NCBI RefSeq assembly: GCF_014396975.1
Contig: NZ_CP060719.1
Location: 1,522,001 to 1,586,000, forward strand
DNA length: 64,000 nucleotides
Direction: 5' to 3'
From: Thermomonas carbonis
GTDB taxonomy: Bacteria; Pseudomonadota; Gammaproteobacteria; Xanthomonadales; Xanthomonadaceae
Made by a program: the position numbers and the translations under genes. Position 1 is the first letter of the stretch, and each line of letters opens with the position of its first letter. The notes below the pieces were generated by a model. That model saw only the letters and a program-made list of their open reading frames with translations, was not told where the DNA came from and did no database searches. Positions 1 to 8,240 of the stretch are shown piece by piece.

Positions 1-605
1 CGCGCGTCGATCCAGCGCTCCAGCATCGGTAACTGCTCGAAAAGCGTCGCGCAGGCGTCGTTGCGATCGCCCGCGCTGCAACCGGCCTTGAGGTGCACGG
101 ACAGCAGGCGAATCGGCGTTCCATTGACGGGCCTGACGATCACATCGACGCCGGAGCGCAGGTCGGGATTGCCGACCTGAACATCGGTCACGTCGGCCAG
201 GCGATCGAAGGCCAGTCCCTTGCGGATCGCGAAACCGGTGCGTTGTGCGTTGATCGTCAAACCGGGCCGGCCGCCGCACTCGCCATTTCGACCGGTGCCG
301 ATGCGCGTTTCGATCACCACGCTGTAGCGCGACGGATCGAACACGCGTTCGGCGGCCGCGCGCGATTCGACCTCCTGGAATGCGATCACGTCGGCGGCCA
401 GGGCGTCCACGTAGTCGCGCATCGCGGCGTAGTCCGCGTCGGTGCGTGGCCGGCAACCCGAGCCATTGCGTTCGGCCAGGTGCTCCATGTTCCAGGAGGC
501 CAGGGTGATCGTCGATGCAGCGGAAGCCTCGATGCCGCGATCGGGAATTCCCGTGCAGGAAGTGGCGAGCAGGCAGAGCGTGGCGAGCAGGGCGTGATGT
601 TTCAT
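1..605 (-). CDS. Exported endonuclease/exonuclease/phosphatase-fold protein (3' end outside window)
   Basis: The frame opens at an ATG at 605 and stays open to the window edge, so only about 201 N-terminal residues are seen. A short hydrophobic leader ends in a lipobox-like LATSC, suggesting a lipoprotein. Motifs LASWNMEHL (metal and phosphate binding) and FQEVE (metal-ligand Glu), then a later LLSVHLKAGC, are those of the DNase I-like EEP superfamily of Mg-dependent phosphodiesterases and phosphatases. The substrate cannot be told from these motifs, which are shared by nucleases and lipid or sugar phosphatases. An AGGTGA lies somewhat far upstream of the ATG as a weak ribosome site. Confidence 0.8.
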   Translation of the reverse strand, partial: MKHHALLATLCLLATSCTGIPDRGIEASAASTITLASWNMEHLAERNGSGCRPRTDADYAAMRDYVDALAADVIAFQEVESRAAAERVFDPSRYSVVIETRIGTGRNGECGGRPGLTINAQRTGFAIRKGLAFDRLADVTDVQVGNPDLRSGVDVIVRPVNGTPIRLLSVHLKAGCSAGDRNDACATLFEQLPMLERWIDA

Positions 606-818
606 GCGTGCAGTAAATCACCTGAGGCTTGCGATGCGTGAAGCGACCCACGATCGCGGACGGCAGCACGCAGAGCGCAGCATGATGGAGTAGGCAGATT
701 CAGCATCCTGCCGCGCTGACCCGCACCTGCTCCAGTGCGCAAGGTCATGTACATTGACGAGCAAGCGATTGTCGCCGCCGCTGTGTCCCTGGATCTCTTC
801 CTGTCACGGAGCCCCACG

Positions 819-1244
819 ATGGCCAATCCGCAGCCAATGCTCGGTCCTGTCATCGCACTGGTGGCATGGACGGCACTGATGTGGGGCTGGATGTATGCGA
901 CCCGCATCCCGGCGATCCTGCGCCTGCGCATGCGCCTGGACGGCAACCTGCCGCGTGGCGAGCAGATGGCGACGCTGCCGCCACGGGTGCGCTGGAAGGC
1001 GGACAACTACAACCACCTGCTGGAGCAGCCGATCCTCTTCTACGCGGTCGGGCTCAGCCTGGCGGTGCTTGGCGATGCGTCCACCGTGTCGCTCGCGCTG
1101 GCCTGGACCTATGTCGCGCTGCGGGTGGTGCACAGCCTGTGGCAGGCGTTGGTGAACGTGATCCCGGTGCGCTTCGCGCTGTTCGCGGTGTCGTCGCTGG
1201 TGTTGTTCGCGCTGGTGGTGCGCGCCGCGCTGCAGGTGTTCTAG
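819..1244 (+). CDS. MAPEG family membrane protein
   Basis: This 141-residue protein has about four hydrophobic segments and the family hallmark NYNHLLEQPILFY (around residues 65-77), as in microsomal glutathione S-transferase/eicosanoid-metabolism proteins. Bacterial members are inner-membrane proteins, mostly without a proven substrate. The start at 819 was chosen over the in-frame upstream codons because GGAG lies 7 bases before it and the hydrophobic N-terminus begins there. The gene stands alone between a divergent exported hydrolase and a stretch of gene remnants. Confidence 0.85.
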   Translation: MANPQPMLGPVIALVAWTALMWGWMYATRIPAILRLRMRLDGNLPRGEQMATLPPRVRWKADNYNHLLEQPILFYAVGLSLAVLGDASTVSLALAWTYVALRVVHSLWQALVNVIPVRFALFAVSSLVLFALVVRAALQVF

Positions 1245-1263
1245 GCGTGCCCGCGAGGCTGCA

Positions 1264-1602
1264 TCAAAAGCGCCAGCTGGCACCGATCAGCGGCCCGGCC
1301 AGGGTGGCGTCCACGCGCGTGCCGCGGTCGCGGTAATCCACCGACCAATGGCGCAGGCCTGCCAACAGGTCCACCGCGATGCGCTCGTCCTGGTGCACGC
1401 ACAGGCCCGTGGCCAACCTCAGCGAACGTTGGTGCAGGCGGCCTTCCGCAGGCACACCCGGCGGGACCAGCCCGTCTTTCGAGGATGCGGAATAACTGAA
1501 GTCGCCCAACAGGACCAACCGGTCGCGCCGTGCATAGGCGGACAGGAAGAACGCGCCATCGGAATCCTCCAGCACCTCGCTGAAGGACTTGTCGATCTTT
1601 AC
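1264..1602 (-). pseudogene. Outer-membrane protein remnant
   Basis: The minus strand encodes about 112 residues with the alternating polar/hydrophobic pattern of beta-barrel outer-membrane proteins (for example FFLSAYARRDRLVLLGDFSY and the segment ending GASWRF). There is no start codon or signal sequence of its own. The frame runs upstream without a break into unrelated sequence antisense to the next gene, so the front of the protein is lost. What remains resembles the middle strands of a larger barrel; the final Phe may be a coincidence. I read it as a decayed fragment, not a functional gene. Confidence 0.5.
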
Positions 1603-1619
1603 GGACGGCGCACCCGCGC

Positions 1620-1710
1620 GCGCCGGAGGGCCAGATGCGCGGGCCGGGAATCGTGCCGCGGTCGATGGCGGCCTTGAGCGGGAAGATCGGACCGCCGGCA
1701 TCGCGCCGCG
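1620..1710 (-). pseudogene. Amidohydrolase fragment
   Basis: In a different minus-strand frame from the outer-membrane remnant, about 30 residues read RDAGGPIFPLKAAIDRGTIP followed by GPRIWPSGA. This is a typical early segment of imidazolonepropionase-like amidohydrolases, which usually read RDVGG...AIDEGTIPGPR. The metal-binding HxH that should precede it and the rest of the enzyme are absent. It adjoins the outer-membrane fragment directly, so the two decayed genes were joined by deletion. Confidence 0.5.
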
Positions 1711-1845
1711 ATGTGGACGCGGCGTGCACGACGGATGACGAGCGTGCAAGCTTCGTCTGCATGGAGAAGCGCGGTCGGCTCCGTCGTTCTCCTCCCCTAT
1801 CAACGCTTTGCCGTTGTAGTCACCACAACACGCGAGAACCTGCCC

Positions 1846-2238
1846 ATGTTCAATCACATCATGATCGGTACCAACGACCTCGACCGTTCCGAAGCGTTCT
1901 ACAACGCCGTGCTCGGCGTGCTGGGCGCGGGCGCGCCGCTGCGCAACCAGTCGCCGAGCGGGCACCTGCGGCTGTTCTATCGCCACGCGGGCAGCACCTT
2001 CTGCGTGGCCGAGCCGATCGATGGCGAGCCGGCGACCTGCGCCAATGGCGCGACCATCGGCTTCAAGTGCAGCTCGCCGGAGCAGGCGAAGGAATTCCAC
2101 GATGTCGCGGTGGCGTCCGGCGGCATCTCGATCGAGGATCCGCCTGGCCTGCGCACCAGCAACATGGGCAGCCTGTACCTGGCCTACGTGCGCGATCCCG
2201 ACGGCAACAAGCTGTGCGCGCTGTATCGGCCGAAATAA
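1846..2238 (+). CDS. VOC (glyoxalase/bleomycin-resistance) family protein
   Basis: The 130-residue product has the single-domain vicinal oxygen chelate pattern: MFNHIMIGTNDLDRSEAFYN at the start and YVRDPDGNKLCALYRP at the end, with two beta-alpha-beta-beta-beta units. Members bind a divalent metal and act as lyases, dioxygenases or resistance proteins, and the sequence does not tell which. The ATG at 1846 is chosen because the fold starts there; open sequence upstream overlaps the remnants. It ends in a bidirectional hairpin shared with the convergent cold-shock gene. Confidence 0.82.
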   Translation: MFNHIMIGTNDLDRSEAFYNAVLGVLGAGAPLRNQSPSGHLRLFYRHAGSTFCVAEPIDGEPATCANGATIGFKCSSPEQAKEFHDVAVASGGISIEDPPGLRTSNMGSLYLAYVRDPDGNKLCALYRPK

Positions 2239-2252
2239 TCCGCACAAACAAA

Positions 2253-2278
2253 AACCCCGGGCGTTGCCGCCCGGGGTT
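2253..2278 (-). terminator. Rho-independent terminator of the cold-shock gene (bidirectional stem)
   Basis: A perfect 10-bp stem (AACCCCGGGC with GCCCGGGGTT) and 6-base loop is followed, reading on the minus strand, by TTTTTGTTTG. It therefore terminates the minus-strand csp gene efficiently. It probably also stops the plus-strand VOC gene, although the T run on that side is short. Confidence 0.85.
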
Positions 2279-2315
2279 CTGGTGCCGCTCACGCGGCGCA
2301 AGCGTCGAGTAGAAC

Positions 2316-2525
2316 TTACTCGGCCTGGACTTCTTCGGCCTGCAGGCCCTTCTGGCCCTGCGCAACCTTGAACGAGACCTTCTGGCCTTCCTGCAGGGAC
2401 TTGAAGCCCGAGCCCTGGATGGAACGGAAGTGGACGAACAGGTCATCGCCGCTCTGCGGGGTGATGAAGCCGAAGCCCTTGGCGTCGTTGAACCACTTGA
2501 CGGTACCGGTTTGACGATCAGACAT
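2316..2525 (-). CDS. cspA: Cold-shock-domain RNA chaperone
   Basis: This 69-residue protein is one cold-shock domain with RNP1 (KGFGFI) and RNP2 (DLFVHF), preceded by [11 protein letters not shown]. It binds single-stranded RNA and DNA and melts RNA structure. The ATG at 2525 is preceded by a strong AAGGAGTAACACC. The roughly 250-base gene-free stretch upstream (2526-2774) suits the long 5' leader common for csp mRNAs; I see no convincing promoter hexamers in it. The paralogue type (cspA or cspD-like) cannot be assigned here. Confidence 0.93.
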   Translation of the reverse strand: MSDRQTGTVKWFNDAKGFGFITPQSGDDLFVHFRSIQGSGFKSLQEGQKVSFKVAQGQKGLQAEEVQAE

Positions 2526-2774
2526 GGTGTTACTCCTTGGAACAGTGGAAAAGGCACGGCCCGCGAAATGCGGTGCCGGACTGTCGAGCAAGGGGTAACG
2601 CGAAGCGATGGAGCAGATCGTCTGGAAAGGCCGTTGCCGGCCCTGGAACCTGTTGATCGACACGCATCGGAGCCACGATGTACCGTGATCCCGCTTTGAA
2701 CAGTGCGCGCACCGTACCTCACTTTTGGACCTAATTGTGAACCGAGGGGTGAATTCCTCGCTCCAGGTATCAGT

Positions 2775-3656
2775 TCAGCCCGGTTCCACGGGCCGGCAGG
2801 CGGCCACGAATCGAGTGATCGCCGGTAATACCCCGGGCACACGTTTGGGGTCGTAAACCCCCACCAGCGGCGTGCTGTGGGTGCCTTCCGGCAGCAGTTG
2901 CAGGGTCGCCGGCACCTTGGCGCGCTCCAGTCTGGCGGCCAGTTCACGGCTGTCCTGGGCCTCCACCACCGTGTCGCGCAGGCCGTGGACGAGCAGGAAC
3001 GCCGGCTCGTCGCCATCGATGAAGTTCACCGGCTGCGCCCGCGGCCATTCCGCTCGATCGCCGAAGATCGGCACAAGATCGCCGGTGATCGCGAAATCAT
3101 GCGGCCCCGATAACGCGATGGTACCGGCCAGATCGGTCGGTTTCATGCCGTGCGCCTCCAGGTAGCGCCGGTCGGTCGCCAACAACGCGGCGATCTGTGC
3201 GCCCGCGGAATGGCCGGCCACGAACAGGCAACGCGGATCGCCGCCCCAGTCCGCGGCATGCGCGCGGGCCCAGGCGACCGCGCTCGCGCCGTCCTCGACG
3301 AAGCCGGGGAAGGTGGTCGCCGGATAGGTGCGGTAGTCGGCCACCAGCACCAGCAGTCCCTGGCTGGCCAGGCGGCGGCCGACGAAGCGGTAATCCGCGC
3401 GATCACCGGTCTGCCAGCTGCCGCCGTAGAAGAACACCACGACTGGCGCAGGCCCGTTGGCCGCGACAGGGCGGTAGATGTCGATCCCGTGACGCGCGCC
3501 GGGCGCGTAGGCCGCGGTGGCATCGGCCGGGGGCTGGCCGCGGTTGGCTACGGTGAAAGCCACCCGCAGGCAGCCGCTGGTCAGCAATGCGGTCGCGGCG
3601 AGCAGGGCCGGGCCGAGCCAGCCACGCCGGCGCGGGGAATGGTTTGTCGATGTCAT
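2775..3656 (-). CDS. Lipoprotein alpha/beta hydrolase (BD-FAE/esterase type)
   Basis: The 293-residue product starts with a signal peptide ending in the lipobox LLTSGC, so it is probably an envelope lipoprotein. The hydrolase core shows the oxyanion-hole region VVFFYGGSW, the nucleophile elbow GHSAG, and a late Asp/His pair (HGLRDTVV and EGTHST). This organisation is that of kynurenine-formamidase/carboxylesterase-like enzymes acting on small esters. The natural substrate is not indicated. It is followed on the same strand by threonine aldolase ending 47 bases upstream of its start, so the two may be co-transcribed. Confidence 0.85.
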   Translation of the reverse strand: MTSTNHSPRRRGWLGPALLAATALLTSGCLRVAFTVANRGQPPADATAAYAPGARHGIDIYRPVAANGPAPVVVFFYGGSWQTGDRADYRFVGRRLASQGLLVLVADYRTYPATTFPGFVEDGASAVAWARAHAADWGGDPRCLFVAGHSAGAQIAALLATDRRYLEAHGMKPTDLAGTIALSGPHDFAITGDLVPIFGDRAEWPRAQPVNFIDGDEPAFLLVHGLRDTVVEAQDSRELAARLERAKVPATLQLLPEGTHSTPLVGVYDPKRVPGVLPAITRFVAACRPVEPG

Positions 3657-3702
3657 GGCCCGTAGTTACGCGAAGTCGCGTGAAACGGATGCGCTGGCGT
3701 GG

Positions 3703-4719
3703 CTATGCCTCGAAGAAAGCCGCGAATGCCTGCACGGTGCGTTCGATGCTGGCATCGTCCACGTCGAGGTGGGTGACCAACCGCAATGTCGGCAGGTAGC
3801 CGATGCTGATGCGGATACCGGCATCGCGCAAGTGTGCGTCGAGTGAGCGCAGTCGGCCGGCCGGCACGTCGATGAACACCATGTTGGTGTGCTGGCCGAG
3901 CGGTTTGATGCCGGCGATCCCGCGCAGTCGGTCGGCCAGCCGCGCCGCACGGTCGTGATCCTGTTGCAGGCGCGCCACGTGGTGATCGAGTGCATGCAGG
4001 CCGGCAGCAGCGAGGATCCCCGCCTGCCGCCACCCACCGCCGCAGACCTTGCGCCAGCGTCGCGCCTTGTCGATCAACGCATGCGAACCCACAAGCACCG
4101 AGCCGACCGGCGCGCCCAACCCCTTCGACAGGCAGATAGAGACGGTATCGAAGTGCCGCGCGATCTCGCGTGCCGGCACGTTGCAGGCGACCGCGGCGTT
4201 GAACAGGCGCGCGCCGTCCAGGTGCAGGCCCAATCCGTTCGCTCTTGCCAGGTTGTGTGCGTCTTGCAGGTAAGCCAGCGGAAGCGGACGGCCCTGCCAG
4301 GTGTTTTCCAGCGCCAGCAATCTGGTGCGGGCGAAGTGTTGATCCACCGGCTTGATCGCCGCGACGATGCGATCGAGTGGAAGCGAACCGTCATCGGCAT
4401 GCAGGATCGGCTGCGGCTGGATCGAGCCCAGCACCGCCGCGCCGCCACCTTCGTACTTGTAGGTATGCGCCTCCATGCCCACGATGTATTCGTCGCCGCG
4501 TTCGCAATGCGCCAGCAAGGCGAGCAGGTTCGACTGCGTTCCGGTGGGTACGAACAGGCCGGCATCGAAGCCCAGGTCATCCGCCAGCCGCTGTTGTAGC
4601 GCGTTGACCGTGGGATCCTCGCCGTAGACATCGTCGCCGACCTGCGCGTCCAGCATCGCCGCGCGCATCGCGACAGTGGGCCGGGTCACGGTGTCGCTGC
4701 GCAGGTCGATGATTTCCAT
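3703..4719 (-). CDS. ltaE: Low-specificity L-threonine aldolase
   Basis: The 338-residue PLP enzyme cleaves L-threonine or L-allo-threonine to glycine and acetaldehyde. It begins with the diagnostic MEIIDLRSDTVTRPT and carries the PLP-lysine segment CLSKGLGAPVGS near residue 200. The start at 4719 (not 15 codons earlier) is set by the conserved N-terminus and the AAGGA upstream. Length fits the family, and all expected motifs are present. Confidence 0.93.
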   Translation of the reverse strand: MEIIDLRSDTVTRPTVAMRAAMLDAQVGDDVYGEDPTVNALQQRLADDLGFDAGLFVPTGTQSNLLALLAHCERGDEYIVGMEAHTYKYEGGGAAVLGSIQPQPILHADDGSLPLDRIVAAIKPVDQHFARTRLLALENTWQGRPLPLAYLQDAHNLARANGLGLHLDGARLFNAAVACNVPAREIARHFDTVSICLSKGLGAPVGSVLVGSHALIDKARRWRKVCGGGWRQAGILAAAGLHALDHHVARLQQDHDRAARLADRLRGIAGIKPLGQHTNMVFIDVPAGRLRSLDAHLRDAGIRISIGYLPTLRLVTHLDVDDASIERTVQAFAAFFEA

Positions 4720-4824
4720 GCCTGATTCCTTCGGTCGCCAGGCACATTGTGCCCGGATGCGCACGTGGCGATTCGCCCGGGCCAGCGCGTTGCGGTGCGT
4801 GGGGATTCGAACGTACGCGAACCG

Positions 4825-5916
4825 CTAGAACGTCGCGTCTTGATCGCGACGTGCGCCGGGGCGATGGGAGACATCGTGGCCGGGCGACAGGATGCGGCGA
4901 TCTGCCGCGCCGTGGACCATCACCCGATTGCGGCCGCCGTCCTTGGCCGCGTAACACATGCTGTCGGCGATCGCGAGCAAGCGCTCGACGGACCGCTCGC
5001 CGTTGTCGAATTCGACCAGGCCGATACTGGCGCCGATACGGAATTCGGTGCCATTCCAGACGAATGCGAAGTCCATCACCGCGCTGCGGATTTTTTCCGC
5101 CACGTTGCTGGCATCGGCCGGGGCGGCGTTCTCCAGCAGCACGGCGAACTCGTCGCCGCCCAGGCGCGCCACGGTGTCGTGCTCGCGCAGTTGCTTGCGC
5201 AGCAACACCGCCAGCTGCCGCAGCAATTCGTCACCGGCGCGGTGACCGCCACGGTCGTTGACCGCCTTGAAACGGTCGAGGTCGAGGTAGAGCAATGCAT
5301 TGCTGCTGCCGGACTCGCGGGCGTGGCCGATCGCGCGCTGCAGCTGCGCGCGGAAGGCGCGGCGGTTGTGCAGGCCGGTCAGCGCATCGTGGTTGGCGTG
5401 ATAGGCCAGTTCGCGGGTCAGCCGGGTGGCGGCGGTGACATTGCGGAACGTGACCACCGCACCAAGCGGGCGTTTGTCGCGCGCATGCACGGGCGCGACC
5501 GCACCATCGACCAGGATCACGTGGCCATCGCGGCGGACCAGCGAAACGATGGCGTCGAGATCGCTGGAAAAGCCCTCAGACAACACATCGATGCTGCGAC
5601 CTTGATGGTCGGTGAACTCCACCACGTGGCTCAGCTTGCGGCCCAGGCAAGCATCTTCCTTCCAGCCGGTGAGGTGGGACGCCACCGGGTTGAGGCAGGT
5701 CACCCGGCCCTTGGTGTCGACGATGGCGATCCCGTCGGCGATCGCGCACAACGCGCTGTGGTTCCGCTCATGCGATTCCCGGCAGGCGTGCAGTTCGGCG
5801 CGCACGGCGGCAAGCTCGGACTGCAGCCGGTTCAGCGTATGCGCTGCTTCGTCTTTTCCCCCACCGGGGGATGCCGGTGAATCATCTGTACCGGTCCTGG
5901 TCATCGGCCGGAGCAT
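4825..5916 (-). CDS. PAS-GGDEF diguanylate cyclase
   Basis: The cytoplasmic sensor has a short coiled-coil N-terminus, one PAS domain (about residues 50-170, starting ALCAIADGIAIVD) and a GGDEF domain. The GGDEF active site reads LGGDEF and a complete inhibitory RxxD (REHD) lies five residues ahead, so it should make c-di-GMP and be product-inhibited. No EAL domain is present. The start is uncertain: ATG at 5916 or 5904, or a GTG at 5973 abutting the stop of the upstream gene. The C-terminal 25 residues after the domain are arginine-rich and unassigned. Confidence 0.88.
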   Translation of the reverse strand: MLRPMTRTGTDDSPASPGGGKDEAAHTLNRLQSELAAVRAELHACRESHERNHSALCAIADGIAIVDTKGRVTCLNPVASHLTGWKEDACLGRKLSHVVEFTDHQGRSIDVLSEGFSSDLDAIVSLVRRDGHVILVDGAVAPVHARDKRPLGAVVTFRNVTAATRLTRELAYHANHDALTGLHNRRAFRAQLQRAIGHARESGSSNALLYLDLDRFKAVNDRGGHRAGDELLRQLAVLLRKQLREHDTVARLGGDEFAVLLENAAPADASNVAEKIRSAVMDFAFVWNGTEFRIGASIGLVEFDNGERSVERLLAIADSMCYAAKDGGRNRVMVHGAADRRILSPGHDVSHRPGARRDQDATF

Positions 5917-5973
5917 GACCTGACGCGCGCCAAATTCCGGTGAAGCCCGGTTCCGATGGTGCGTGCCTGGCAC

Positions 5974-6363
5974 TCAACGCGACGTGCGTGACAGCCTTCG
6001 CTGGTTGCGTACGGCGGTGTTCCGGGCCGGTCGCAACGCGGCATTGCCCACGCCGATCCACAGCCCGGCGACATCGTTCCAGGCATTCATCCAGCCGGCC
6101 GGTGTCCAGGATGCGGGCCGCGCGCCGATCATCATGATCCTCGCCGGCAACATGGCCAGTTCCATCCCGGCCGCCTGCATGCCGTCGGTGGTGGCGTCGA
6201 TCTTTTCGGCGGTCATGCGCCGAGTTTCCGACTGGTGCCAGGGCGAGAGCATCGTCGCCGGATTGGAGAAGGCCAGCATGCGCGCGGCGATCACATTGGC
6301 GGCGGCCGTGCCGGTGGTGTTGAGCAGGGCAGTGGCGGCGCGGGTTTCGCGGCGGGATGACAT
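5974..6363 (-). CDS. Phasin-like polyhydroxyalkanoate granule protein (tentative)
   Basis: The 129-residue protein is predicted all-helical, rich in Ala and Met. It has LAFSNPATMLSPWH and a following amphipathic stretch that resembles short granule-associated phasins of xanthomonads, which coat PHA granules. It has no signal peptide. The basic tail ends RNQRRLSRTSR. The stop codon abuts a possible GTG start of the downstream PAS-GGDEF gene, so the two are probably one transcript. The phasin call rests on my impression of overall composition and segment order, not on a catalytic motif. Confidence 0.4.
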   Translation of the reverse strand: MSSRRETRAATALLNTTGTAAANVIAARMLAFSNPATMLSPWHQSETRRMTAEKIDATTDGMQAAGMELAMLPARIMMIGARPASWTPAGWMNAWNDVAGLWIGVGNAALRPARNTAVRNQRRLSRTSR

Positions 6364-6529
6364 TGGGTGGGTTCCGGGAGGTTGTGCGGTAGGCACGATG
6401 CAGCATGGCGGATGAAAGGCCCGTGCAGCCATGAGGCGAGACCGACCGCCGGATGCGCGCGCTTGCGGCTTCACCATCCGCGCACACGCCATCCGCAAGG
6501 CTGCGCGTCATTTCGTGGAGCCAACCCGC

Positions 6530-7078
6530 ATGATCCGTCCCCTGCTGATTGCACTGTCGCTGATCACTGCGCCTGTCTCGGCGCAAGAGGCCGCCCTGTC
6601 GAACACCGCGGTGCAGGGCCTTGACCTGCAGCGCTATGCCGGGCAATGGCACGAAATCGCGCGGTTGCCGATGTTCTTCCAGCGCAACTGCGTGGCCAAT
6701 GTCACTGCGACGTACACCCCGCGCGCGGACGGCATGATCGGCGTGCGCAATGCCTGCGATGACAAGGAGGGCGAGGCGATGGTGTCGGAGGGTGTCGCGC
6801 GTCCGGTATCCGGCCAGCCGGGTCAACTGGAAGTTCGCTTTGCTCCCGATTGGCTGGCGTGGGCACCGATGACCTGGGCGGATTACTGGGTGGTGGAGCT
6901 GGATCCCGACTACCAGTGGGCGGTGGTCGGCGGGCCGAGCCGCAAATACCTGTGGCTGCTCTCGCGTACGCCGAGCATGTCGCCTGCGCAATTCGATGCG
7001 ATCAAGGCGCGCGCGGCACGGCGCGGCTATCCGGTCGATCGCCTGGTGATCTCGCCGGATGGCATCAGCGGCGATTGA
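6530..7078 (+). CDS. blc: Bacterial lipocalin
   Basis: The 182-residue protein has a cleavable signal peptide ending in APVSAQ, without a lipobox Cys. The lipocalin signature YAGQWHEIARLP (GxW) follows near residue 35, and YWVVELDPDYQWAVVGGPSR is the Blc-type middle block. Lipocalins carry lipids or other hydrophobic ligands in the periplasm and are linked to membrane stress. The ATG at 6530 has GGAG 9 bases upstream; open sequence before it is non-coding. A small zinc-ribbon gene follows 41 bases later. Confidence 0.88.
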   Translation: MIRPLLIALSLITAPVSAQEAALSNTAVQGLDLQRYAGQWHEIARLPMFFQRNCVANVTATYTPRADGMIGVRNACDDKEGEAMVSEGVARPVSGQPGQLEVRFAPDWLAWAPMTWADYWVVELDPDYQWAVVGGPSRKYLWLLSRTPSMSPAQFDAIKARAARRGYPVDRLVISPDGISGD

Positions 7079-7119
7079 TATCGTTGCAGGATGTCGCAGA
7101 ACCGCTTCCGGAGAACCGC

Positions 7120-7308
7120 ATGCTCGATAGCCAGGACATCGAATGCCCGTATTGCGGCGAGGCGATCAACCTGCTGCTGGATGCCAGCGCGGGATCGCAG
7201 CGCTACATCGAGGATTGCCACGTCTGTTGCCGGCCGATCACGGTGGTGCTCGACGTGGATGCTGACGGCGATGCGATGGTGCGCGTGCAATCCGAAGAAG
7301 ACGTCTGA
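7120..7308 (+). CDS. CPXCG-motif small cysteine-rich protein
   Basis: The 62-residue protein has CPYCG near the N-terminus and CHVCCRPI about 24 residues later, the two halves of a zinc ribbon. An acidic tail (QSEEDV) follows. This is a conserved family of unknown role in gammaproteobacteria. CCGGAG lies just before the ATG. Confidence 0.85.
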   Translation: MLDSQDIECPYCGEAINLLLDASAGSQRYIEDCHVCCRPITVVLDVDADGDAMVRVQSEEDV

Positions 7309-7417
7309 GCCGCACTGCAACCTCGCCTCCACGCGCGTTGCGGATGCAGCAACCTTCCAGCATCGGTTGCGCATGCTGCCGGTATGCTGGCCGCCGTCTT
7401 CCGCATCCGAGCCCCTC

Positions 7418-8227
7418 ATGCGCACCTGCCTGCCTGCGTTCCTGTTGTTCGCCGCCGCATGTTCCTCCGCCGCGATGGCAGGCGACGGCTTCGCTTGGCC
7501 CGAAGCTCGCAAGGCGGCGGTGAACCTGGCCTACGACGATGCACTGGATTCGCAGCTGGATACCGCCATCCCGGCGCTTGATCGCCACGGGTTGAAGGGC
7601 AGCTTCTATCTGATCCTGTCGGCGCAATCGGTGCGCACACGTCTGGCCGATTGGCGCGCTGCTGCTGCGAATGGTCACGAACTCGGCAATCACAGCCTGT
7701 TCCACCAGTGCTCGGGCAAGGGCCCGGAGCGGAGCTGGGTGGCACCGCAACGTGATCTGGATAGCACCACGGTGGCGCAGATGCGCGACCACGTCGAGGT
7801 GGCCAGCACCATGCTGCAGGCGATCGACGGACGCACCCTGCGCACCTACACCGCGCCCTGCGGCGAGGTGGCGGCGATGGATGGCAGTTACTTGGACGAG
7901 GTTGCGCCGCTGTTCGTCGGCATCAAGTTGATCGGCGGTGCCGTGGTCGACGACATGGCGACGCTGGATCCATCGGCGGTGCCGGTTGCGGCACCGGTGG
8001 GCATGAGCGGCGCGCAACTGATCGCGCTGGTGGAAGAGGCCGGCCGCAAGGGCACGATGGCCAACTTCACCTTCCACGGCATCGGCGGCGACCATCTGCA
8101 GGTGTCGGCGGAGGCGCACGAAGAATTGCTCGCCTACCTCGCCGCACATCGCGACGTGTACTGGACTGCGCCCTTCGTCGACATCATGGGTTGGGTGCGC
8201 GGGCAACAGGCGAAGCGCGGCGACTGA
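7418..8227 (+). CDS. Exported polysaccharide deacetylase (NodB-homology, CE4-like)
   Basis: The 269-residue protein has a signal peptide, then a NodB-like domain with the catalytic Asp pair (NLAYDD) and the metal site HELGNHSLFH (HxxxH). A later THxH-like region reads FTFHGIGGDH. Such enzymes remove N- or O-acetyl groups from cell-wall or secreted polysaccharides; the target is unknown. It converges with the large hydrolase gene ending 13 bases downstream on the other strand. Confidence 0.85.
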   Translation: MRTCLPAFLLFAAACSSAAMAGDGFAWPEARKAAVNLAYDDALDSQLDTAIPALDRHGLKGSFYLILSAQSVRTRLADWRAAAANGHELGNHSLFHQCSGKGPERSWVAPQRDLDSTTVAQMRDHVEVASTMLQAIDGRTLRTYTAPCGEVAAMDGSYLDEVAPLFVGIKLIGGAVVDDMATLDPSAVPVAAPVGMSGAQLIALVEEAGRKGTMANFTFHGIGGDHLQVSAEAHEELLAYLAAHRDVYWTAPFVDIMGWVRGQQAKRGD

Positions 8228-8240
8228 ACCGGCCTCGCAG

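Noticed and set aside
4790..4830. GTTCGAATCCCC on the minus strand, resembling a tRNA T arm
   Set aside because: The flanking bases do not form the T stem, acceptor or anticodon arms, so no tRNA fits.
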